Notes under the pieces: model-generated
What the model was told of the DNA's origin: nothing
What the model saw: the letters and a program-made list of their open reading frames with translations, nothing else
Databases searched by the model: none
DNA from: Tubulanus polymorphus
Lineage: Eukaryota > Nemertea > Palaeonemertea > Tubulaniformes > Tubulanidae
NCBI RefSeq assembly: GCF_964204645.1
Contig: NC_134025.1
Span: 17,764,001 to 17,828,000 of the forward strand
Reading direction: 5' to 3'
Length of the DNA stretch: 64,000 bases
In this document: piece by piece, positions 55,642 to 64,000 of the stretch
Numbering within the stretch: the stretch's first letter is position 1
Layout of the letters: each line of letters begins with the position of its first letter
Translations under genes and position numbers: made by a program

Positions 55642-56930
55642 GAGTTCGTCTATCGTCTTCGACGTCTATGTTGGTGTATTTGACATCTGGACTGGCTTGT
55701 AGTTCAAGCGGATACAGCTTGGACACTGCTCGGTTCGTGAAACCATTTGCTGTCTTTAATGCAACAGATCTACATATTCTATCTGGTCCATAGAACAGTT
55801 CTGTCACTAGTCCCAACTTCCATTTAAGCCTTGGCGTTTCTTCATGTATGATCACCACTTCGCCAACCTTTATTTGTTCTTCTTTTCCAGATCGTTGATT
55901 ATACTCTCTTAGGGCTGTAAGATACTCTTTAGACCATCGACTACGAAATCGCGTTAATATCTCGTCTAATCTTCTAGCTCTCACGTCTGCTTCATTCTTC
56001 TGAATCTGGAAGTCTGGATCTTCCAGCTCTTCCGGGGTGATAAAATCATGTGGAAGTGTAGTCAGCCGATGACCACACATCAGCTGCGACGGTGTAACAG
56101 GGGCTTCATCGTTTATGTCGGTAGAACTGTACGTCAGTGGTCTGTCGTTGACGATAGCCTCTGCTTCCGATACCACTGTCCGAAATTCATCAAACGAGAT
56201 AAGAGCTCTTCCTATAACCTTCTTCAATACCATCTTTACAATGCCAACTAAACGCTCCCAAAAGCCTCCATGCCATGGAGCCCTTTTCGTTATGAAGGAC
56301 CACTCTACTCCTTTCTTTGACACATATTCTGATGCTTTCTTGAAGGTTGCAGCATTATCAGTCAAAACCTTCTTTGGTAGAGATCTACGGCTTACGAATC
56401 TTCTAAAAGCTCTCATGAACGATTCTGTAGACTGATCTTCTGTGACTTCCAAATGTAAACCTCTACTCACTGAGCATGTGAATAGACAGATATAGCACTT
56501 CTGAGATTCTGACATCATCTTCACGTTGAACGGACCAGCAAAGTCAATACCAGTATGGAAAAACGCGGGAACATCTGCTACTCGCGCACCTGGCAACGGT
56601 GGCTCGACAGGAAGCTTGAATGGACGACCTGATAGTTTACGACAGACGACACATTGACGGACCATACTCTTCACTAACTGACGTACACACGGAATCCAAA
56701 TGACTGTCGGATGAAAGTTACGGTTGAATTAATCCCAAGATGGAAAACTCTCTCATGTGCATCTCGAACGACAAGTTGAGCCAATCTGTGAGTTTTCGGC
56801 AACAATACTGGGAACTTTGCAGAGAACGGCAGATCCGAGTTACCAATTCGACCATGACATCTAATCACGCCATCATCATCGATGTAGAGATTAAGTTGAT
56901 GAACGATATCAACCTTAATCTTACTACGTA
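55622..56930 (-). pseudogene. BEL/Pao integrase
   Basis: Read from 56930: DLVRSKIKVDIVHQLNLYID leads into VIRCHGRIGN and LLPKTHRLAQLVVRDAHERV. The HHCC finger ends at QCVVCRKLSGRPF. The reading shifts frame near 56690 and another shift separates it from RT-RNase H at about 56931. In the last open part (from 56674) the catalytic triad is D44 (HTGIDFAGPF), D106 (VLTDNAATF) and E140 (APWHGGFWERLVG), i.e. D-61-D-33-E. It ends with an integrase C-terminal domain (VGEVVIIHEETPRLKWKLG). The catalytic residues are intact; the breaks alone inactivate it. Confidence 0.88.
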
Positions 56931-59060
56931 CTAGATCTGCATCATTTCTCGAGCAGCAGCGAATTCGTCTCTCGGTGCCGCTTTAATCCATTCAATTCTA
57001 GCTCTTTCGATTTCAGACGATCTCAAATTTTCTTCTCTGTTTTTCTGATCACCACGTACAACATCAACGAATCTCATTACCCATGCTGATATTCTAAATA
57101 ATCTGTTTAAATCAGAATAATCTCGAGCATCAATAATCTGATCAATCCCAATCTTCTCAGGTTCAATGTTCTTTCCTACTTCTTCAAGTACTGGTAATTG
57201 AACATTCAGCAACGTTGACTCAGCAGACCATTTAGGGTGATCACCAGTGCGTAACCATTCTGGGCCTTCCCACCATAGTCTATTGCATCTTAGCTCAGAT
57301 GCTGTACAACCGCGTGTTAATACATCAGCTGGATTCTCTGAACTTGGGCAGTATCCCCAAACAGCATCTGGAACTTGACTCTTAATTTCTGTAATTCTGT
57401 TCAATTCGAATGACTTCAATGATTTATCAGATTGTAATCTATACAGTACTGACTGGTTATCAGACCACGCAAACAGCTTCTTAGGTGTACCAATCGCATC
57501 CAAGATAAACTTAGCCAACCGTGACGCAATTACACCAGCGACAAGTTCCAGTTGTGGAATTGATAGTTGTTTAACGGGTGCAACTCTTGACTTCGACATC
57601 AGTAATCTTGAATCTGTATCACGAACTAGATAAGCGACAGCTCCATAAGCCTGTTCACTTGCATCTGCTAATACATGTAACTCGCAGCCTTCTATCGAGT
57701 CTAAACCATAGTCAAACGTCATACGTCCATAGTCAAAATCCAGAGCTTGAGATGTTTCTGTCGAAATTTTAACCCAACGATCTTTAATATCTTCTGGTAC
57801 TGGATCATCCCATACAAGACTTCTTCTCCATATATCCTGCAGCAGTGCTTTAGCGTTAATCAACAGTGGAGAAATAAATCCTATCGGATCGTAGACCTTT
57901 GATGTATCACTGAGAATCATTCGTTTAGTCAATGAATCTTGATGAATCGACGAAAATGTAACGGGTAATAGTCTCAAATTATCATTTTCAGAATCCCATC
58001 TGAGTCCAAGTACCTTCACTTTAACCGATTTCTCAGCAACACCATCTCGTTCCGCTCGTTCCATTACTTCTGGACAATTACTACTCCATGATCGTAAATT
58101 AAAACCACCTTTCTTCAATAACTGACGAGAATGTTCTTAAAAATCTGTCATAGATGACTGCTCATTCATCGAGATTATGACATTATCCACGTATATATTC
58201 TTAGCAATCAAATCAGTGATTGATGACGTATTCAGCTGTAAATGTTTAAGGACTGTAGCATTAAGAATGAACGGCGAGCACGTTGCTCCAAACAATACCG
58301 CGCAAAATCTGAATGTCACCAAATTACTTCCTGGATTTTTTGGATCTTCTAACCAGAGAAAACGTGTCATATCTCTATCCTGTTCTGCCAGAAGGATGAA
58401 TAGAAAAGCTTTTTCCAAGTCTGAGACCGCAGCATATCTCCCGATTCTAAAACGCAATAACATTCCGACAATATCATTGTGTAGAGGGGGTCCCGATTCC
58501 AGAGAGTCATTCAAGCTTATGGATGAATTTGTCTTACAGCTACAATCAAAGACAATACGGAGCGGTGTTGTACTAGAGTCTTTTATCACGGCATGATGTG
58601 GTAAATAATTACATGATCCATCAGTTGGTGCTGCGTCTGGAACTCGTTCTATAAATCCTCTTCTTTCTTGTTCTGTTATTAGACCAGCATAAGTCTCTAA
58701 CATTGAATTGCTAACCAATCGTTTTATAGTCGACATAGTCCGTGCACGACACATTGTAAAATTGTCATTCAATGGCGGGTGGTCACTCTTCCATTGTAGA
58801 CGCGCAACATATTTACTGTCGGTAAATTTAATCGACTCAGCACAGTACTCCTCCATAGAAACTGACTCACACTTCGATGCATCAGGACTTTCAATCCCTA
58901 TAGATTCCAATTCCCATAGTCTTTTCATATTGAGTTTATCGTCGGTACTGTCAACCAATGTGTCTAGCATTGTCACCATTGACGCGGACGAATGACTACT
59001 ATATGCTTCGCTGATCGGACCCGACAATAAATAACCAATTTTCGAATTAACTGCCACGGG
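56931..59060 (-). pseudogene. BEL/Pao reverse transcriptase and RNase H
   Basis: The frame from about 59060 begins PVAVNSKIGYLLSGPI, typical of the protease-RT linker. RT: LRIVFDCSCKTNSSISLND, AVSDLEKAFLFILLAEQDRD (first Asp) and NIYVDNVIISM, where the usual YVDD is YVDN. A TAA at 58137-58139 interrupts the frame, which continues with KKGGFNLRSWSSNC and VLGLRWDSENDNLRL. RNase H-like part: CELHVLADASEQAYGAVAYL, IPQLELVAGVIASRLA, FAWSDNQSVLYRL and ENPADVLTRG. The frame ends at about 56931, where a frameshift leads to integrase. Replacement of the second catalytic Asp by Asn would by itself abolish polymerase activity. Confidence 0.9.
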
Positions 59061-59083
59061 ATAATTTTCACTCGATCCTCTGA

Positions 59084-59515
59084 TTATCTCATTATATCAT
59101 CAACAATATTGTAGTAATAATCCGATCCGATTAGTACAGTGATGTTGAATAAATCAGTATCATCAACGGGATGCGCTAATGTCAAATTTTCCAAATGAGA
59201 AAATTCTTTAGTAATTTTAGACATATTCTTTATCGGTGCTGCAATTTCCGGAACGACAAGTAACTCCATCTCAAAAACTTCTTCACCTCTGCATATCAAC
59301 CTTAGTTTAACCACAGGAAGAAGACGTACATCACTTGCCGACTGAGACCCAAAACTAGCCAATTGTAACAGATCTTCACGCTCAGTAACAAGTTGAAGTT
59401 CTTCAGCCAACGAATCTTGAATAAAACTTCTTTGAGACCCATCATCTAATAAAATATTAGCTTTTGTTCTAATTCCCGATACAGCATTTTCAACTTGCGA
59501 AACAGCAGTTTTCAG
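59084..59515 (-). pseudogene. BEL/Pao aspartic protease
   Basis: In the same frame as gag, after the gag TAA, the sequence reads NILLDDGSQRSFIQDSLAEE. The LLDDGSQRSF motif carries the active-site Asp of Pao proteases (DUF1758). It then runs through LLPVVKLRLICRGEEVF and ITVLIGSDYYYNIVDDI to a stop at 59084. The continuation into RT is in another frame, so a 1- or 2-nt indel occurred near 59080. Confidence 0.8.
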
Positions 59516-60946
59516 TTATCCTCCTTGTAGTGTAGCATTACAGTAATTTCCAGAGACAGCAACAGCAACATTCCTAGATACGGTTGGGGCATCAATATTC
59601 TGAATTACATCTACCTGGCTAGAATCAGCATTATCATGGACCGCAGCAGAGACCTGACTTTGACTTTGACCTTGACCTTGACCATTTTGTAATGACGAAT
59701 CTGGTACTCTTGGGTTTTGAACACCTGCCAAATCTGAACTCGAACCCTGTCCTCCAGTCTGTGCTTGTCCTCGTGACTGACTTCCGGTACAAATACTAGT
59801 GTGATGTCTTCCAACATGGCATTTTTTACATTTGATTCTTGACGGACACTGACGTGACTGATGACTCGAAATTAAGCAGTTAAAACAAAGACCAAGTTGT
59901 TTTATTCGATTTTTCCTCGCTTCGACGGTTACGAATTGAATACAGTTGGTAGCTTTATGTCCAGCTGAACAATAGTGACACTTCAAAGGACCAATCTGGC
60001 ATCGAATACCTGCAGAACCAACGACCATTGTGGAAATTTCTTCGGGCTTTGTGCCAGGTTGGTAACCAGCTCCCATGACAAAAACCTCATTTTCCAGCCC
60101 ACTAATAACCTCGCTTAAGCTATATTCACGGTCACCATATTTTCTCGCTAGGTTACGTTGTACTTCACTGGGCAACTTGTCCATAACAATAGGGACCAAT
60201 ATACCGCCGAAATAATCGTCGTCTTTACCGTATGTTCTCAATGTACGCATATACGAGCCCAATTTATCGGAAAATTTACGGAGACAAATATAAGTATATA
60301 AAGGCTTTTCCAAATCAATCACGGCACGCATATATGCCTTTGTAACTACGTGTGGCTGTCCGAATCGACTTTTCAAAATTGTACAGGCTTCCTTATAAGC
60401 ATTTTCTGTTATTGGCAAACCAGCAATAGCGTCAGCTGCTTCTCCAATGAGCTGGGCTTTCAAATAAGTGAATTTCTGAACATTAGTCATCATGGTGGAC
60501 GAGTTTACAGCGCTGTCAAAGCTATCCCAAAAGCCAGACCATTCTAGTATTTTTCCAGAAAATTTGGGTAGAATTAATTTTGGTAGATTTACCTTTCTAG
60601 CGTTGTCAGAATTCCTAGATAGTCCTGAATTTCCTTGTCCTGAATTTCCAAGAGGCCAATCGATGAGTTTTGATTCCACTTTTCGCAAATCCAATTTTTT
60701 TGACAGAATATCCTCCTCCGCTCCTTCGAAAAATGCTGCGAACTGATCATCGGTCGACAATTCACATATCCTTTAATTCAATTCCTCAATTTTAGCTAAT
60801 GTTCCTCGAACGCTTTCCAAAATGATGCAGATTTCTTGCGATTTAGTATAATCAGATGTAGCGATTAATGCGTTAATCTTCGTAATTTGATTATCGTAAT
60901 GCCCCCGGTGGGCGTCCCTAGATCGCACGATCGTATCCCTGCTCAT
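59516..60946 (-). pseudogene. BEL/Pao gag with three zinc knuckles, one nonsense codon
   Basis: The first ATG after the 5' LTR is 60946 (MSRDTIVRSRDAHRGHY). A TAA at 60773-60775 (codon 58) breaks the frame, which otherwise runs to TAA 59516-59518. Central capsid-like region (DUF1759): LPKLILPKFSGKILEWSGFW and FTYLKAQLIGEAADAIAGLP. Three CCHC knuckles follow: CHYCSAGHKATNC, CFNCLISSHQSRQC and CKKCHVGRHHTSIC. The C-terminal part is Gln/Ser/Gly-rich (GQGQGQSQSQ). Gag forms the particle and packages RNA. The gag stop separates it from protease in the same frame, so the ancestral element may have had one gag-pol frame. Confidence 0.88.
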
Positions 60947-60972
60947 TTTTCCAAGCTCAAGAGGAACCAAAA

Positions 60973-61124
60973 TGTCGATATTTCCTCGATATATACAACT
61001 ACATTTTTATAGTACGAGAACACCGTTTATTCTGCCTAATCCCGCCAACCCCGGTGAGCGTTGGAGCATGGAAAATATATAAAAGTTAATCTACCGTTCC
61101 AATGACTAAATCATATCTCCAACA
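60973..61124 (-). repeat. BEL/Pao 5' LTR
   Basis: 152 bp, same ends as the 3' LTR. In element orientation it contains an AT-rich TTTTATATATTTTCC that could act as a TATA region. The first bases inside (TTTTGGTTCCTCTTGAGC) hold the expected primer-binding position (TGG start), but I could not name the tRNA. Confidence 0.93.
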
Positions 61125-61243
61125 TTTGCCGTATCTATTTCATGTAGAAACTTCTACGAGCTCTGCCAGTTAGAAAGAACCCGATTCTATTTCATGTTGA
61201 AATTGATCACGTGACCAACCCCTTCTCTGAAAACGACACAAAC

Positions 61244-61312
61244 TCGTGGGATTCGAGACCACTGACACCATTATCAAAACCTACGTCTTAACCACCTAAG
61301 CCACGAAGGATT
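61244..61312 (-). mobile_element. tRNA-like SINE head
   Basis: On the minus strand CCTTCGTGGCTTAGGTGG contains a perfect A box (TGGCTTAGGTGG), and about 35 bases later GTGGTCTCGAATCCCACG approximates a B box with two differences. There is no paired acceptor stem, so it is not a tRNA gene. The body and tail were not defined. Confidence 0.5.
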
Positions 61313-61349
61313 GATATAGAGGCCTTTATTTCATAAGCTATAGTTTTGG

Positions 61350-61930
61350 TTGAGTAGTCAATTAATCATTGTGTATTATCTGCGACATGAATCTCATTTG
61401 ATATTGTTTTTAATAAACATGAAATATATATTTATTCTTATTCTTATTGATTTATTAACTACATTCACATTTTTTATTCATAACTTGTGGATTAATTCAA
61501 TAAAGTTTAATCACCTAATCATAACTACATTGAATAACTATAACGATATTTAATTATTTTTATTTTGGCACAATTATACTAATATGATTATGATAAGTAT
61601 AATCATTTGATTATTCTATCAAAATTAGGCCTATGTTTAAGTTTGATCACCTAGTCATAACTTTTCTAACGATATTATATTCATAAATATATCAGGGATT
61701 AATGATTCACGTTTAATCACCTGATCATTTTTTTTCAGTAGGATTGCACTTAATCTTATACAGCTTTTTTAGAGTATTAAATGGGGATATACATTTCAAT
61801 ACAATTATTAGGCTAGAATTATTGGATTGTTTTATCATAATTATATCTAAAGTTTGATTTCCTAATCATAACTATATTAGGGAGTCATTTAATCAAGTTT
61901 GATCACAATTTCATTTCACCCTAAATTATC
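61350..61930. repeat. Degenerate AT-rich repeats with TTTGATCACCTAATCATAAC
   Basis: Variants of AAGTTTGATCACCTAATCAT recur near 61505, 61637, 61708 and 61851, interspersed with AT-rich filler. No gene is seen. Confidence 0.55.
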
Positions 61931-62082
61931 ATGGAAAAATCTTCGAGCAATGATAGTTTTCAGTAGGCATCAATCTTCAACAAGTCAGTGTATATGAAAT
62001 GAGGATTTACATTTCAACCGTAAGGCTGGTACGACGAGTATGTGATATATGTCTCGGTCGATTGACCGGGTTCTATAATGAT

Positions 62083-62144
62083 GTCACATTTCTACGTGAA
62101 TAGAACGCGAATACGCGGTTCTATATCGCGTAGAAATGTGGCCT
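62083..62144. repeat. Imperfect stem-loop upstream of the ATPase gene
   Basis: CACATTTCTACGTGAATAGA and CTATATCGCGTAGAAATGTG pair inverted around ACGCGAATACGCGG. It ends about 50 bp before ATG 62194, so it could be a 5' leader structure or a transposon end. Confidence 0.6.
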
Positions 62145-62193
62145 CGTTTTCTAACAATACATTGAATACTATCGTCGCATACTGACCAGCAAC

Positions 62194-62849
62194 ATGTCGA
62201 CGAGTAGACGTACGTTCAGTAGGGAAAGTATTAAAAAGATATATAAAACTGCATATTCTATTAAAGTACCATGGTCAGATATATTATCGCCAGAAATATA
62301 TCAATGGATAACCATAATACAGAAAGCCTACAATATTCCAATGGAGATACTGATCACTAGTATTTGCTCAATGGCAGCCGCACTTACCGGTCCAACAACT
62401 ACGATTACAGCTGGCACCTACCAATCACCAATGAATGTTTATCTAATCACAGTGAGTGATCCCGGAGGTGGCAAGTCCATGGCTTACCAGAAGATAATAT
62501 TGCCGGGAATGAGGTTTTACATCAGTGTGGTTTCTAAAAAATTACAGCCTCGAAACATACACTACCGCCGGCATTCATCATCACCAAGCTACCAATAAAG
62601 GATATGGCATTATAGTTAGCGATGAAGGAACAAGAATACTTCAACAGATAAACTCGAAACAAAACAAGGGAGAATCTGAAAGGAGCTTATTATGTAAAAT
62701 GTGGGGAGGGCTTGGTGATGCCAGCACTTTGTCAACGGGGGTAAGGGGATTCGAAAGAATGGCACTATGTATGCAGGTGATGATTCAAATAGACCCACTG
62801 ATACACGAATTGGATAACATGATTAATATCAACGATGGCTTCCTGGATG

Positions 62850-62924
<75 letters not shown>

Positions 62925-63091
62925 CATCCATAGATATTCAGAGATATACTGACAAGTTCTTCAATACAGACGGAGTCTCACACGTAATTCTGGAACTTAC
63001 TAAAACACACCACCCGCACATCGAGATAATATCCCATCGCATCGATTTCGGAGACGAGCCTACACAGAATGATGGCTCCCAAACTCAATAA
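62194..63091 (+). pseudogene. P-loop ATPase (DUF3987-like), frameshifted, role unknown
   Basis: ATG 62194 opens MSTSRRTFSRESIKKIY. The frame contains ILITSICSMAAALTGPTTTI and VYLITVSDPGGGKSMAY, a Walker A (SDPGGGKS). A frameshift near 62510 is needed to continue with LKNYSLETYTTAGIHHHQA, GYGIIVSDEGTRIL (a Walker B, hhhhDE), GGLGDASTLSTGVRGFE and ININDGFLDA. A 72-bp TA repeat (62851-62922) follows in frame and ends in TAA. Past that stop the same frame is open again to 63091 (IQRYTDKFFNTDGVSHVILE). The architecture recalls DUF3987/primase-helicase-like ATPases, which often lie on mobile or plasmid-like DNA. No transposase or inverted repeats were found next to it. It could be host or mobile. 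Confidence 0.5.
62851..62922. repeat. TA dinucleotide repeat inside the ATPase frame
   Basis: 36 TA units. The bases on each side (GGATGC and GCATCC) are inverted, so the repeat sits in a small palindrome. Its length is a multiple of 3 and leaves the downstream frame unchanged, apart from the TAA at its end. Confidence 0.97.
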
Positions 63092-63430
63092 ACTCCGAGG
63101 CTCAAACTTATCGAGATTTTTATTTAATCGATGTAATTGTATTTTCAGACATGTAATGTTGACAACAGTGTCAAGACTGGGTCAAGCACCCATTTTGTTT
63201 GTTATTTTTTTGTTACTGAATAAACCAGTATTGGATCTGTTGTCTTGTTTACTGCATCTGTCTGTTCACCCGTTTACCTGCAAAGAATTGGCGGCTTCAG
63301 TGTATGCAAGTTCACCTGTTTACCTCGTGTTGAAACCCTATTTGGCGTATCGTAGACCCGTAAACCTGTTCAACTCTTGTGTTCACTATTTCCCTGCCCC
63401 TCATCAGTGTTTTCCAGTTAACCAGTCCAC
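63092..63430. other. No gene assigned
   Basis: A 147-codon frame (63069-63512) covers this stretch but is Cys/Pro/Leu-rich, runs into the tandem repeats and has no domain, so I do not call it. Phrases such as GTAGACCTG-type and CCTGTTTACC herald the repeat that follows. Confidence 0.4.
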
Positions 63431-63700
63431 CTGTAGACTTTGTGTGTCCACCCCCATTTATGTAGTGTATGCCCGTAGACCTGCAAACCTGTTCAACGTG
63501 TGTATCCCATGACATGTCCCCTCGAGCCACATGTCAGTTGACCGGTCAACCTGTAGACCTTGTGTGTCCACCCCCAATTACGTAGTGTAAGCCCGTAGAC
63601 CTGCAAACCTGTTCAACGTGTGTATCTGATGACGTGTGTATCTGATGACATGTCCCCTCGAGACACATGTCAGTTGACCAGTCAACCTGTAGACCTTGTG
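63431..63700. repeat. Tandem repeat of ~120-137 bp with GTCAACCTGTAGACC
   Basis: Unit 1 (about 63431-63550) and unit 2 (about 63551-63687) share TTTGTGTGTCCACCCCCA-type, GCCCGTAGACCTGCAAACCT, GTTCAACGTGTGTAT and ATGTCCCCTCGAGNCACATG; a third unit starts at 63688 and is cut. Unit 2 has a 17-base internal duplication (GATGACGTGTGTATCT). Confidence 0.8.
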
Positions 63701-64000
63701 TGGCGTAGGACTGGTATATATAAAGGCTTAACCTTTGTATGTCATGACTATCATAATTATAGATATATTATACACTCATGCGCATGAATATCTGCACTAT
63801 TTTTGTCGTATACTATACTTGGGCCTGTCCTTCTAGTTTACAAGTCCATGGTGAGTACAATGACAGTAGGCCTACATAATTGACATTAGTTCCCATTTAT
63901 ATTGACCTTTTCACTGCTTACATAAAACAATGAATGATAGAGAAACAGCCTTTTATATTGATATGTCCAGTGGCAAGTGGTACCAATGTGACTATTGTGT
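63701..64000. other. No gene; shared terminal-like motif
   Basis: TGCACTATTTTTGTCGTATA followed by CTATACTTGGGCC (63793-63825) is an inverted match to 52604-52635. The rest to the window edge is unassigned. Confidence 0.4.

Larger units (their letters stand above)
55332..61124 (-). mobile_element. Full-length BEL/Pao LTR retrotransposon
   Basis: Two 152-bp LTRs (55332-55483 and 60973-61124) bound an internal gag-pol region read on the minus strand. TTTGC flanks both ends (55327-55331 and 61125-61129), a 5-bp target duplication. The LTRs differ at five positions by eye, so the insertion is not new. The order gag, protease, RT, RNase H, integrase is that of BEL/Pao. Three in-frame stops and at least three frameshifts make it non-functional. 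No env-like gene is present. Confidence 0.93.

Noticed and set aside
59611-59817. 68-codon frame with alternating VKVKVKV
   Set aside because: It is an out-of-frame reading of the Gln/Ser/Gly-rich part of gag.
63069-63512. 147-codon plus-strand frame
   Set aside because: Cys/Pro-rich, continues into tandem repeats, and does not continue the ATPase frame; likely chance.

Overview
Eukaryotic, AT-rich, intron-containing genomic DNA, almost certainly from an invertebrate animal. The mix of elements points there: CR1/jockey-like LINEs, Penelope-like elements with a GIY-YIG domain, BEL/Pao LTR elements, PIF/Harbinger, a FLYWCH-bearing MULE, hAT- and Merlin-like DNA transposons and tRNA-derived SINEs. 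Short phrases such as TAGGCCTAC recur, as in many marine invertebrates. I cannot name the species. There is no prokaryotic operon, CRISPR array or rRNA. I found no complete host gene. The best candidates for host coding sequence are single exons at 37897-38085 (-) and 41146-41290 (+). Nearly everything else recognisable is mobile DNA.

Layout. 1.2-3.4 kb: a DNA transposon with a perfect 7-bp target duplication, carrying a Cys-rich zinc-binding exon (+) and an acidic two-exon reading frame (-). 4.9-6.3, 10.9-11.7, 50.6-50.8 and 51.0-52.2 kb: one repeat family (M1) with an internal ~156-bp minisatellite. 7.3-10.9 and 13.2-14.9 kb: two decayed LINEs of one clade. 11.9-13.2, 43.9-44.3 and 45.0-45.5 kb: a second repeat family (M2). 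15.5-17.8 kb: a large foldback structure with nested palindromes. 17.9-19.6 kb: another LINE.

19.8-36.2 kb: a nest built on copies of a hairpin-bounded repeat family (HP). One copy is split by a MULE (20.5-23.6 kb) and an 832-bp MITE (24.3-25.2 kb). Another is split by a 4.8-kb PIF/Harbinger element (27.8-32.6 kb), whose transposase intron holds an 821-bp hAT-like element. Because the HP copies serve as unoccupied paralogues, several insertion sites can be read directly. 37.1-37.6 kb: a compound microsatellite. 38.8-42.0 kb: two Penelope-like fragments. 43-45.5 kb: a SINE and a pogo/Tigger fragment.

46.5-50.6 kb: a BEL/Pao integrase fragment split by a minus-strand LINE. 52.9-55.1 kb: a spliced IS1595/Merlin-type transposase gene whose intron contains a second copy of the 24.3-kb MITE. 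55.3-61.1 kb: a full-length BEL/Pao element (-) with 152-bp LTRs and a 5-bp target duplication, broken by several stops and frameshifts. 61.1-64.0 kb: a SINE, a broken P-loop ATPase gene of unknown role, and a ~120-bp tandem repeat.

Family calls rest on motifs read by eye. No database search was run.
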